DNA of 31,020 nt from Chromera velia (lineage: Eukaryota > Sar > Chromeraceae), in contig JAHBMJ010000117.1 in the NCBI GenBank assembly GCA_018398765.1, positions 12,501-43,520 on the forward strand, in the 5' to 3' direction. This document shows positions 1 to 9,266 of the stretch, piece after piece (position 1 is the first letter of the stretch; each line of letters opens with the position of its first letter). The position numbers and the translations under genes are program-made. The notes below the pieces were generated by a model. That model searched no databases. It saw nothing but the letters and a program-made list of their open reading frames with translations, and was not told the origin of the DNA.

Positions 1-117
1 GTTTTCTCTGACAGAAACGAGACGGCACTTCGTCTTCTTGAACGGAACTCCCTTCCTCTACTGGTGCGTTTCGGGGACGGGATCTGTGCGGGTGGGAAGA
101 ACAAGATGCCCAAATAG
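1..117 (+). CDS. Possible 3' end of an upstream ORF (partial)
   Basis: Frame 1 is open from the first base of the window to a TAG at 115-117 and gives about 38 residues, ending in GGKNKMPK. The composition is protein-like (LLERNSLPLLVRFGDGI), but the piece is too short to name and its start lies outside the window. It could be the end of a gene or exon to the left, or a chance open frame. It stands about 780 bp before the Helitron start codon with no visible link to it. Confidence 0.22.
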   Translation, partial: VFSDRNETALRLLERNSLPLLVRFGDGICAGGKNKMPK

Positions 118-898
118 CCTTCACCCAGACAGAAAGGAAAGAATACAAGCAGACAGCTGATCACGCAAGAGTGCATCGCACTGCATGTGGCAGCATTCAC
201 AGATTCTATGTATTACTCCGTCTACGTCTCCTGGGAACACATCGGAAGAGGAACCAGCCACCTGAGAAAGCGACTACTGGAGCGGGAGAGGCAATGTTAT
301 GCACTGGCAGTGCAGCTTACGATCGTGTCGTACCCGGTGTTTCAGCTACAGACGTGCTGCCACTAGGAATGCTACGAACACGTGTCCGTTACGTGGAGAC
401 GGCTCACTATTTCGAAACGAGGGTTCGTGGATGCATATCTACTATATACTTAATACGGCGAGCCTTTTTTTTTTAGCCACACGCGCCTGCATGCCTTTTT
501 TTAGACACACGCGCGGGGGGCGCGGGGGCGCGCGGGGGGGCGCGGGGGCCCCGGAAAGCCACCGCCAAAAATGGTCCCGCAAGCGAAAAAAGCGCGCCGT
601 CTACGCCCATCTCTCACCTCTCCACCGTCTCCATATTCCGTCTCCGCCGTCTCTGTGATCTTTTTCGGATCTGAGGCTGTCATATCATCCCTCCCTTGCC
701 GTCACAGCAGTGGCATACTTACTGTGCCCCCTCTCCACAGCGGCATATTTACTGGATATTTAATTCGTCTGTATTTAATTTCGGCCTCCGGTCTGTCCCA
801 GTGTCAAATCGATCCAAAGATTTGTTTCATGCTAATGCTTGCTCCGATCGTTTGTTTCTTGCTATGAAAATCGCACCGTGCCAAGATCTCAAACAAAC
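118..898. other. Leader region of the Helitron gene; no supported gene
   Basis: Small ORFs here overlap in several frames and none looks like a protein. The stretch contains a duplicated T-run plus CACGCGC motif (about 462-486 and 493-514), a G/C-only tract at about 510-553, and a short CCGTCTCC-like repeat around 620-655. It probably includes the promoter and leader of the Rep-helicase gene. I could not find a Helitron 5' terminus (TC end) with confidence. Confidence 0.5.
508..553. repeat. G-rich low-complexity tract
   Basis: A run of G5-G8 blocks separated by CGC or CGCG, ending in GGGGGCCCCGG. The plus strand has at least four G-runs of four or more bases within about 45 bases, which fits the pattern for a G-quadruplex. 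It lies about 345 bp before the Helitron start codon. Confidence 0.6.
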
Positions 899-2005
899 AT
901 GGCGAACCAGCAACTGCTCCCCCCTGCCCTTGGACCACCTCCTCAGAATTGGCAGCCCATTGTGCATCCACCACCTCAAGTGGCACCTCCCCCTCCCGCA
1001 GTTCTTAATTGGCAGCCCATTGCGCTTCCACCGCCTCAACTCGCGCCTCCCCGTCCCCCTCCAGCGCCACTCCCTCCTCCACCCGCAGTCCCTCCTCCGC
1101 CACTCCCTGCTCCACCCGCACTTATCCCTGTGGCACCACAAGCCGTCCAACACGCGTTTGCACCCACCCCCTCAGGGCCTTCTACTGCGTATGGGTACGA
1201 CGATGTTAAGAACGGCCGTTCCGGCCTGTTTCGACACCATAGGTACACACCCCACACAGGGACCCTCACACCACAGGAAACAGGTCTTACTCCAGTGCAG
1301 GGAGCCCCCCCTGAGTGGCAGGCACACCCTCGGTTGCTGCTACAGATGACAAGCAATTTCGCCCCCCACATGAGGTCTCTCGGTAGCCGGCAGATCTGTC
1401 CGCAGTGTCAAGCACACGTGTGGGAGAAAGAGGCGTCAGCAGAAAACGACTACACTCAGGTAAATAAGTGGGGGATCTGCTGTCAGCACGGCCAAGTGTC
1501 TCTTGCTTCCTTCTCCCCTCGTGTGCCCAGCATTACAACCCGCCTCCGGGTCGTACCCAAAGAATTCAGGCAAGGCCAGCCGTCTCTGCCCGTCCACCGA
1601 GACTGTGCCCACTTTCTCACAAACATCCGCTCATACAACAACGCATTTGTTTTTGCATTCCAGGGTGTAGAAGTGAGGCGGCTGCCTGTGGGGGTCCAGT
1701 CATTCAAGATAGGGGGTAGCCTCTGTCACAGAATGGGATCCCTCATACCCCATCCAAACACACCACCCGTTTTCGCACAGATGTGGACTCTCGATCCTGA
1801 TCAGCAGACCACCTCCCGACTCTCCAACCGCCCCGATCTTCGCCATACCATTTTACAGCAAATTCAAGCGGATATCCAGGCCGTCTCCCCTTTTGTTGCA
1901 GCTTTCAGACAGGCCGCAGACCCCAACACACCCCAATACGGAGTCATGCTATCAGTGACTGACGGGCTCGATCGACGGAGATACAACTTGCCGAGATCCT
2001 CAGAA

Positions 2006-2106
2006 GTCAGTCGATGCTTCCCGTCTCTGACAGTGTGTTAAACTTTCTTCTTTCCCTTCCTTTTCCTTTTTTTCCAATTCATATCCCTCCCTCCCTCTCT
2101 GTGCAG
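2006..2106 (+). other. Intron 1 of the Helitron gene
   Basis: 101 bp with donor GTCAGT and acceptor TCTGTGCAG after a long pyrimidine tract. Removing it joins RRYNLPRSSE to LAAFVPDG, which restores the usual Helitron block around a phase-0 junction. Reading through the intron reaches a stop at 2039. Confidence 0.85.
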
Positions 2107-3344
2107 TTGGCAGCTTTCGTACCCGACGGCACGACCCCTGACAAACCCTGGAGGGAAATTTTGGTGCACCGTGTTGGAGGAGGCCTCATAGAGCTCAATG
2201 AAACCAATCCCTTAGTCGACCCTCTCTATTTCACTCTTTTGTTTCCCAAAGGCGATCAGGGATGGCAGCCCGGAATTCCCTTTCAGCCGAATCCCAGAAG
2301 ACAGAGGCAGTCTCACAGTGGGAGAAGGAGGCAGGAAATCTCCATGAGGGAATTCTACGTATACCACCTCATGACCAGAATGGGGCAGGAGTGGATTCAC
2401 ATGAGCGGCCGTTTGTTTGAAGAGTATATAGTGAATGCATACTGCAGAGTTGAGGGGCAGAGATTGAACTAGTACAGACACAACCAGAAAAAAATTCGGG
2501 TTGAACTGTATCAAGGGTTGGTGGATTCATCCCGTGATGGACAGGACGACTCGAGGGAAGTAGGGAAGAGGATTGTGTTGGGGCCGCAGTTCACAGGGGG
2601 ACCCAGATACATGACATCCCTTTATTAGGACGCCATGGCGATGGTGAGAGCAGAGGGGAAGCCGACCCTCTTCATCACTATGACTTGCAACCCCAAATGG
2701 CCCAACATCATAGACGCCCTCTTTAAACATCAGTAGCCTGTCGACCGTCCCGACATCATTGCGAGAGTGTTTTGGCAGAGAGCACGCTGCCTCATTCATG
2801 ATCTCACTGTGAAGAACGGTCTCGGGAAGGCAGGCTCACGCAATGCTGCAAAAGGGTGGTTGTGGGTGATTGAGTGGCAGAAGAGAGGGCTTCCCCACCT
2901 CCATCTGCTGCTCTGGCTGCATGACAGGGATATTCCTCGAAAGGCCCATGACTTTAACGAACTGATCTGCGCCGAGATTCCCGATCCCGAGACCGAAAAA
3001 GCAGTGCACGATTTGGTCGTGAATCACATGATCCACGGTCCCTGTGGAGACCTTGCAGCCTGTGCTGCCACCTCCTACAAACCTCCCTGTTTCGATGAGA
3101 AAAAGGGGGCATGTGATAAGCACTTTCCCAAGCCCTTCTCCCTACAGACAGTCGACACAGAGGACGGTTACCCTCTGTACCGCCACCGCCCCCCGAATCC
3201 ATCCAGCGGCCTCCAGGAGGACACCGGTCACACAGCAGAAGTTAGGGGGGTTCGGATGGACAACAGATGGGTAGTGCCCTACAACAAACCTCTCCTCCTC
3301 AAATACAACTGTCACCTCAACGTGGAGTTCTGTCGATCTGTCAA

Positions 3345-3376
3345 GTCAGTTGACGCTCTGCCTCTCTGCCTCTCTG

Positions 3377-3450
<74 letters not shown>

Positions 3451-3546
3451 TGTATGACTGTGTGTGTGTGTTTGTGTATGTGTACTTCAGTATCAGTGTC
3501 CATGTATAGTCACCTATGTTCCTTTCCCCTCTTGTTTCACCAATAG
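3345..3546 (+). other. Intron 2 of the Helitron gene, with CT and GT microsatellites
   Basis: 202 bp with donor GTCAGT (same six bases as intron 1) and acceptor TTTCACCAATAG. Splicing splits a Lys codon and joins FCRSVK to CVKYLNKYVYKG, restoring the two-tyrosine motif. It contains a (CT)n run at about 3378-3409 and a (TG)n run at about 3415-3443, whose translation would be a meaningless SLSL/CVCV stretch. Confidence 0.88.
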
Positions 3547-6011
3547 ATGCGTGAAGTACCTCAACAAGTACGTCTACAAGGGGCCAGACAGGGCGATGGC
3601 AAAGGTAGTGTCGGAAGATGCGCAGGGGAACATTGACAAAATCCAAAACTTCGTCGATGGGCGTTACATCTCCTCGGGGAAGGCTGTGTGGCATCTCCTC
3701 GATTTCCCCCTGAATGGGTGCAGTCACAACGTGGAGCGTCTCGCATGCCACTTAGAAAACCACCAGTCAGTTTCTTTTGATCCCGTAGCCGAGCTGTCTG
3801 TCAACAACATCATTCAAGCAGGCCCCCCCAAAACCACCCTCACAGCTTTTTTCGAGTACAACAGCACCCCCTCCGTACGTCTCCACCCTGGGGAGTCCCC
3901 GCACACTCTCCTTTACCATGAGTTCTCCCGTTACTACACATTCAACAACAGCACCAAGACCTGGAAGCTGCGAGACAGAGTTAAGAAGGCCCTTGATAGG
4001 GGGGAGGTATGGGCCAATGCAGGAGTAGACAAAGTTGTGGGGAGGGTTCATTGGGCTTCTCCCAGCCAGGGAGAACGATTCTTCCTCCGTCTCTGCCTCA
4101 TTCATCAGAAGGGGGCCACTTCCGTCAGCGATTTAAAAACAGTGGGGGGTGTGACATATGGAACCTACCGTGAGGCCGGAGTTGCCTTGGGGGTGGTGAT
4201 GGATGACAATGAGTGGCGGGATGCTCTCACTGATGCTGATCTCTGGGCAACCCCTCCTCAACTGAGAGATCTCTTCTGTGTGATTCTCGCATACAACGCC
4301 CCTGCTGACCCTCCAAGACTGTGAAATTCCTTCAAAGATTCCATGTCCGATGACTTCAGACACCAGAGGCAACAGCAGCAAGGGGTCCCTCGCTATGTCC
4401 CCTTCCCCTTCACAGCACAGGACTACAACTGTGCCCTCAGATACATCGACGACCGGCTGGCTGCACACAGCAAGTCCCTCAGAGATTTCTCCCCGTTTCT
4501 CCCTCCCCGTCCCCCCTCCCCCTGCAGCGGGTCCGCAAAGACCCCGAGTCGTGCAAGCAGAGCTCGACTTCAATCCAGCTGCAGAAGCACAGTACTACAG
4601 CACCCATCTCCCCCTCCTCAATGCAGAGCAACGGGCGCGGCACGATGCAGTCATGACTGCATTGACACAGTAAGAGGGGGCAGCGTTTTTCCTTGATGCA
4701 CCAGCGGGAACAGGAAAAACGTTTACGGAGTGCGTCTGCCTTTCGAGGGAAAGACAACACGGGAATCCTGCCATTGCGGTTGCATCCACAGGCATCACAG
4801 CCATTCTCCTCCCCCTTGGAACCACAGCACACTCCAGATTCGGTGTCCCCCTAGAAGTAGACGATGAAACCACATGTTGTCCTTCAAAAAATTCAGCCAC
4901 AGCCCAACTGATTCATATGGCAAGGCTGGTAGTGTGGGATGAAATCACAATGATGAAAAAGCAGATCGTCGCAGCAGTTAAAAGGTGGGTGGAGGACGTT
5001 CGAGGAGGGGATGAATGGGGCGGGATGGTGTGGATTTTCTCTGGTGATTGGCGCCAATGTCTGTCCGTCATTCCGAACTCCCCCTGCGCTTTCATTGTGT
5101 CTTCCACTCTCAAAAGATGGCAGCATTGGCCTTCTTTCAGAATTTTTAAGTTGACACAGAATATGAGAGTGCAGCGCTTGATTGCACAGGGGAAGAGCGC
5201 TTCAAAACAGCAGGAGTGGGCAGATCTTTTGTTCAGAGTGGGGGATGGAGTGGGAAGGAACACGATCACTCTCCCAGCATCCTTAAGGAGTTCTGCCTCC
5301 ACACACATTCAATTCATTCAAGAGATCTTTGGTGACCTCACCAGTGGAAACATTCCTCCTGAAATCGTTGCCACCCGCGCAATTCTTGCACCGAAAAACG
5401 ATGACACAAACGAAATTAACCAAGTTGCCACAGACATGTATCCAAGAGTCGAGAGAGAGTACAAGAGCGTTGATGTCTCTTCCGATCCAGAGATGGGTCA
5501 TCTGTTGGTTCCTGAATTCTTGAATGGTTTACAGCCTTCAGGACTCCCCCCCCACAAGCTTAGACTGAAGCGTTTCATGCCTCTCATTCTCATTCGAAAC
5601 CTCGATAAGACCAGGGGTTTGGCCAACGGAACACGTCTGATTCTTTTGTACATGGGGGACAAATACCTTCAGTGTCGCGTCATCACTGGACCCCGAAAGG
5701 GAAAGGAGGTCTTGATCCCCAGATTGAATTTAGAAACAGAACAAAAAGGAAAGCAAGCGTTCAAATTTCAGAGAAGGCAGTTTCCTGTCCTCCCTGCCTT
5801 TGCTTTGACTATCAATCGGTCTCAGGGACAGACCCTCGAGCGTATGGGTCTCTGTTTGGCCTCAGAGATCTTCGCGTATAGACAGGGATACGTGGCTCTC
5901 TCAAGATGCGGGGAGGAGGAGGGGGCAAAAATTTTTAATCCTGAGGAAATCGCATTAATCACGCCGATTCAGTTCAAACTCTACCGCCGCTTGAGAAATA
6001 AGCCGCAGTAA

Positions 6012-7028
6012 AAGTGATTAATGAGCAGTGTTCCTAGATCCAGAACAGATAGGACGAACCGGAACCTTTTGACAGACTAGGCTAGATCCGCCCCTCATAC
6101 ACGGGGACGCGGCATGCATAACAAAAACCTCAATCACATTCAGTTCAAAAATATCGTGTATGACGAGATTTTGCAGTAAAAACTTTCTCATTCATCTAAC
6201 ACATTCATTCACATCCATTTCAATATTCCTCTGTGTAAACATACTTTATTCAGCAATAAATTCATATTATATTTTTCAAACATATAAAATATATCAATCA
6301 AACTATTAAATACAAATTTCGAGACAACATCTCACTATTTTTTCAATACACACTTAAGTTAATATGCAAATTTTTTATACAAAAAATTTTTTCTTTACTT
6401 TATATAAATTTAAATTCGATTTATTTTTTCATCATTTTTATAGTTTTTTCGTTTTTTTTTAATTTTGGGTACTCAACTAGGGACGCTTTGCTCCAACACT
6501 GTGATACATTGTGAGTGGATCTCACTTCTGAATCAAACACGTTTTCTACACCTGCTTCTTCAAAACGCTGTGGTCTCTGACTTTTCTCTGCCGCTCTCTA
6601 CCTAACCAAAAATTCACCCTTCCCCCCCATACCCATTGGCACCTCCAGGCACCTCCCACAGGAAACTGACTCAACTTCACATTTTGTTCCGATATGGCCT
6701 TTGTCTCTCACATACGCCATTGGAACAAGCCTGCAATCAAACACAAATTACAAACATTATGCTCTGAACAAGGCCAGGAAGTGTGCCCAGCTCGGACCCT
6801 ATCCCAGTATATCGACCCGTCCTGGACTCTCACCGATCATCGACTGCGTCCGCTCACGAGCTGACAGCCTCCCAGACAGGCGCACCGGACATCACTTCTG
6901 AAATAACCATACAATCTGGTACATGTAGGCCGAGCAAAAGGCAAAACGCAGAGTTAAGAGAGTCACGCGCGTCCTTTCGGTGCACAGCATAAGTGAACAA
7001 ACTCACCTCAATTGTGCAGTCTCCTCGC
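6012..7028. other. Helitron 3' flank and AT-rich spacer
   Basis: After the stop codon come a short repeat (6061-6135, listed separately), a very AT-rich stretch at about 6130-6470 with an AATAAA at 6255, and then mixed sequence up to the end of the minus-strand gene. No gene is supported. A Helitron 3' end in the orientation of the gene (hairpin then CTRR) could not be found convincingly. Confidence 0.5.
6061..6135 (-). repeat. Copy A of a short dispersed repeat with a Helitron-like 3' terminus
   Basis: On the minus strand this reads ATTGAGGTTTTTG, then a GC-rich inverted repeat (CCGCGTCCCC..GAGGGGCGG), then ATCTAGCCTAG. A hairpin followed about ten bases later by CTAG is the form of a Helitron 3' end. 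The same sequence recurs at 28742-29187 (copy B) and 29310-29790 (copy C). Similarity between copies continues past CTAG (CTAGTYTGTC...GTTCC), so CTAG may not be the true end of the repeat. Confidence 0.6.
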
Positions 7029-7068
7029 CTACCGGTGTGCTGCAGTCTCCTCGCCTACTGGTGCGCTG
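7017..7068. repeat. 26-bp direct duplication
   Basis: CAGTCTCCTCGCCTACCGGT.. at 7017-7042 is repeated with two changes at 7043-7068. It covers the last codons and stop region of the minus-strand ORF, so it may have changed that protein's C-terminus. Confidence 0.75.
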
Positions 7069-7853
7069 CCAGCACTGCCAGACTCTTCCTGTCGGCTGTC
7101 ACGGCCCTCATCCTCGGTGCCCCCCCCCCCCCCCNCCCCCCTCCCCTCACCCTCAACCGAAGACTCAAACTCACGCTTCACACCTCGGGGTTGCAGAACG
7201 GGGGTACGCTCGACGTCTTGAGTCAACAAAACTGGTGAGGTGCCCTCACCTATCCTTCCTTCACTTTGAAACAAACTCTCTCCTCCACCGCCCAAAACAT
7301 CTTCCAGGTCCTCCACATTCACAGTCACTGTGCCAGTCAGGTCTGTGGGAGCTCCCACAGGAACGGCAGGAGCCGCATCCACTGGAAGCACCGGAGGAAG
7401 ACTCTGAGCTGGTCTCACAGTAGGACGCATGGGGACAGGATCTCTTGGGACGCTATATTTGTTGCTCTTCAGCTCTGAAAGGTACACAGCCATCTCCGCA
7501 AACACAGCGTTAACGGATCTGTAAAAGTGAATTTTCAAACCTGTCATGCAATTCCCTGGCACACAGTTCCGCACAAGTTTGAAGACAATCCCCTCAGCAA
7601 TCTGTTTCTTATTAATGCCCTCCTTCTCCCCCCCCAATCTCCAGCCTGTTATGACGAAGAGAGAGAGCACAGCCCGAGCCGGCAGAGTCTTTGTGTTTTC
7701 TAGCCTGTTGTGGTTCAGAAACAGCACTTGTTTATTGATGTACTTGACCAGGAACGGGGTGGCAGTGAATTTGAAGAGTTCAACATACCATTTGCCAGTT
7801 ACTAGAAGATAAGTGGCCTTCTTGGCCCATCTACGCGTAGGCGGAACGCTCAT
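7029..7853 (-). CDS. Hypothetical protein, basic N-terminal part and disordered Pro/Gly/acidic tail
   Basis: An ORF of about 274 codons with ATG at 7853-7851 and A at -3. I do not recognise the family. Residues 1-135 look folded: basic and hydrophobic, with KWYVELFKFTATPFLVKYIN and LPARAVLSLFVITGWRLGG. Residues from about 140 on are rich in Pro, Val, Gly and Glu and look disordered. A C-run (plus strand, 7121-7140) with one N at 7135 makes the Gly-rich part and the frame after it uncertain, so the last 35 residues are unsafe. It faces the Helitron gene tail to tail across 1 kb and has no visible functional link to it. It could be host, viral-derived or transposon cargo. Confidence 0.5.
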   Translation of the reverse strand: MSVPPTRRWAKKATYLLVTGKWYVELFKFTATPFLVKYINKQVLFLNHNRLENTKTLPARAVLSLFVITGWRLGGEKEGINKKQIAEGIVFKLVRNCVPGNCMTGLKIHFYRSVNAVFAEMAVYLSELKSNKYSVPRDPVPMRPTVRPAQSLPPVLPVDAAPAVPVGAPTDLTGTVTVNVEDLEDVLGGGGESLFQSEGRIGEGTSPVLLTQDVERTPVLQPRGVKREFESSVEGEGRGXGGGGGTEDEGRDSRQEESGSAGSAPVGEETAAHR

Positions 7854-8211
7854 ATTACGGTTTCGTACTCAAAATGGTTCGCTTCCACACACAAAACAAC
7901 AATAATATAGCAATGAGGCCGCCCTCGCCTCTGGTATTCGATCAATGCAAATGCGACCCAATCAGAACCAATAAAAACCAACCACATTCCTACAGGGTAT
8001 TATAACTGTCGGACTGCAACACAGCCTACACCACCCTCCAGAAGTCTCACGTGACAGACCTCAGAAAAAAGACACAAACCTATTCGACCTGCATGAAACC
8101 ATTTCCTTCAAGGAGACGGCAAAAAACAACCACAAAAACCTATCAACTTTCATCTCACCTACGCATACGTATACATGCATGGCATTGCGCTCCCACACGC
8201 TCCTAAGCATC
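7854..8211. other. Intergenic, upstream of the minus-strand ORF
   Basis: No gene seen. This stretch would hold the promoter of the 7853 minus-strand ORF. No clear TATA box or other signal was recognised. Confidence 0.4.
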
Positions 8212-8285
8212 ATAGGCGTACAGTCCAGTCCGTGGGACATCGGATTCATACGCGAAGCATCCCGGGTTCGATCCCAACCGGCCAT
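8212..8285 (+). tRNA. tRNA-like sequence (CAT anticodon position), probably a pseudogene or tRNA-derived
   Basis: About 74 nt with a good B-box (GGGTTCGATCCC, 8264-8275), a D-arm-like GTCC...GGAC pair (8223-8226 with 8235-8238), CAT at 8247-8249 in a TTCATAC loop, acceptor-like ends ATAGGCG and CGGCCAT, and a T7 run starting at 8287 like a Pol III terminator. The acceptor stem has at least two mismatches, the T-stem does not extend beyond two pairs and the anticodon stem is weak. I therefore read it as a degenerate tRNA-Met or the head of a tRNA-derived SINE rather than a working tRNA. Confidence 0.35.
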
Positions 8286-8675
8286 CTTTTTTTGACGGGC
8301 CAGCTAGTATTGTGGTGGGTCACCCGCGTTGGTATAATACGTACTGTGGCAAAGCGGGGGGCACTTGCCAAATTAACTCACGCGTGAGCGTGTCGCCTCG
8401 GGGGGCAGCTCAGCTTTGCTGGGCTCAGCCGAGAGGCCCTGTATGAGAATGCACGTACGCAGTCGCATATCGCGCTCTTCAAATTTTGGGGGGGGAGATC
8501 GATGTAACGTACGCTTAAATATGTAGTAGAAATCGGATCTCGACGTGCGTGTGTCACTGCACGTGCGTCATTTCCACTATAAGTAATCGGGTATTATTGC
8601 ATGCATCGATCGATCGACAGAATTATATTTTGGTGTTCACTCACACAAAAAAATGTGTGATCAACGCACTCCCAA
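8286..8675. other. Intergenic; small palindromes, no gene
   Basis: No coding frame is supported. A perfect 12-bp palindrome CTCACGCGTGAG lies at about 8378-8389, and a GGCTCAGC/GCTGAGCC-type inverted repeat follows. A (GATC)n-like stretch (ATCGATCGATCG) lies near 8605-8617. Confidence 0.4.
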
Positions 8676-9180
8676 GCGAGTGAATGGAATGAATGGAGTG
8701 AAGAAATGAGTGGAGTGAGTAAAAGAACTAGTAAAAGAATGGAGTGAGTGGAGTGAATGGAGTGAGTGGAGTGAGTGGAGTGAGTGGAGTGCGTGGAGTG
8801 AGTGGAATGAGTGGAGGGAATGGAGTGAATGGAGTGAGTGGAGTGAAGAAATGAGTGGAGTGAGTGAAGTGAGTGGAGTGAGTGGAGTGAGTGGAGTGAG
8901 TGGAGTGAATGGGGGGAATGGAATAAGTGGAGGGAGTGGAGTGAGTGGAGAGAGTGAAGTGAGTGAAGTGAGTGGAGTAAATGGAGTGAGTGGAGTGAGT
9001 GAAGTGAGTGAAGTGAGTGGAGTGAATAGGGGGGTTGGAGTGAATGGATTGGGTGGAGTAAATGGAGAGAGTTGAGTGAGTGGGGAGAAAGGAATGTGTG
9101 GAGTGAGTGGAGTGAGTGAGTAACTGGAGATAGAGAAATGAGGGCATGGAGACGGCCAGTGAATGGAGTGAGGGAACTGA
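8676..9180. repeat. Minisatellite, 9-bp unit GTGGAGTGA
   Basis: About 500 bp made almost wholly of GTGGAGTGA and near variants (GAATGGAGT, GTGAAGTGA). Because the unit is three codons long it opens all frames (GVSGVS, SLHSLH, TPLTPL), which explains long ORFs that are not genes. The plus strand is nearly free of cytosine over about 440 bases. Confidence 0.9.
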
Positions 9181-9206
9181 GTGGAAAGAGTGGAAGGAGA
9201 CACTGG

Positions 9207-9266
9207 TAGATGGTGATAGACGGTAATAGACAATGATAGACGGCCGTAGACAGCGATAGACGGTAA
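9207..9266. repeat. Six copies of a 10-bp repeat (TAGACGGTAA)
   Basis: Six back-to-back 10-mers of the form TAGAYRRYRR: TAGATGGTGA, TAGACGGTAA, TAGACAATGA, TAGACGGCCG, TAGACAGCGA, TAGACGGTAA. It follows the 9-bp minisatellite after about 25 bp. Confidence 0.85.

Larger units (their letters stand above)
899..6011 (+). pseudogene. Helitron Rep/helicase (Helitron-like N domain + Pif1-type helicase), 3 exons, inactivated
   Basis: Encodes the rolling-circle transposase of a Helitron, about 1,600 residues. Exons are 899-2005, 2107-3344 and 3547-6011. ATG 899 has a strong context (AACATGG) and follows a TTG-opened frame. Visible in order: proline-rich N-terminus; Cys cluster (CPQC at residue 167, CC at 194); the FITMTCNPKWP motif; the HUH motif PHLHLLLWL (His about 633 and 635); the two-tyrosine motif KYLNKYVYKG (Tyr about 786 and 790); Walker A APAGTGKT (4698-4721); Walker B WDE (4935-4943); FSGDWRQ; LTQNMR; INRSQGQT; and QGYVALSR near the end. 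It is broken by TAG at 2470, 2626 and 2734, TGA at 4322, TAA at 4671 and a net 1-nt insertion near 4500-4525. Everything else aligns with the family from memory, so decay looks recent. No endonuclease or OTU domain was seen. Family assignment is firm; inactivity is inferred from the stops. Confidence 0.95.

Noticed and set aside
696-1371. ORFs overlapping the start of the Helitron gene in other frames (217 codons on plus, 111 on minus)
   Set aside because: Their open length comes from the proline-rich coding repeat read out of frame; no domain is present.
3312-3751. Minus-strand ORFs with HTHTHT and RERERE runs
   Set aside because: They are translations of the CT/GT microsatellite in Helitron intron 2 and overlap the real exon on the other strand.
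6061-6135. 3' end of the autonomous Helitron at 899-6011
   Set aside because: The hairpin plus CTAG is on the minus strand, opposite to the gene, and similarity to copies B and C runs past CTAG. It is better treated as a separate repeat.
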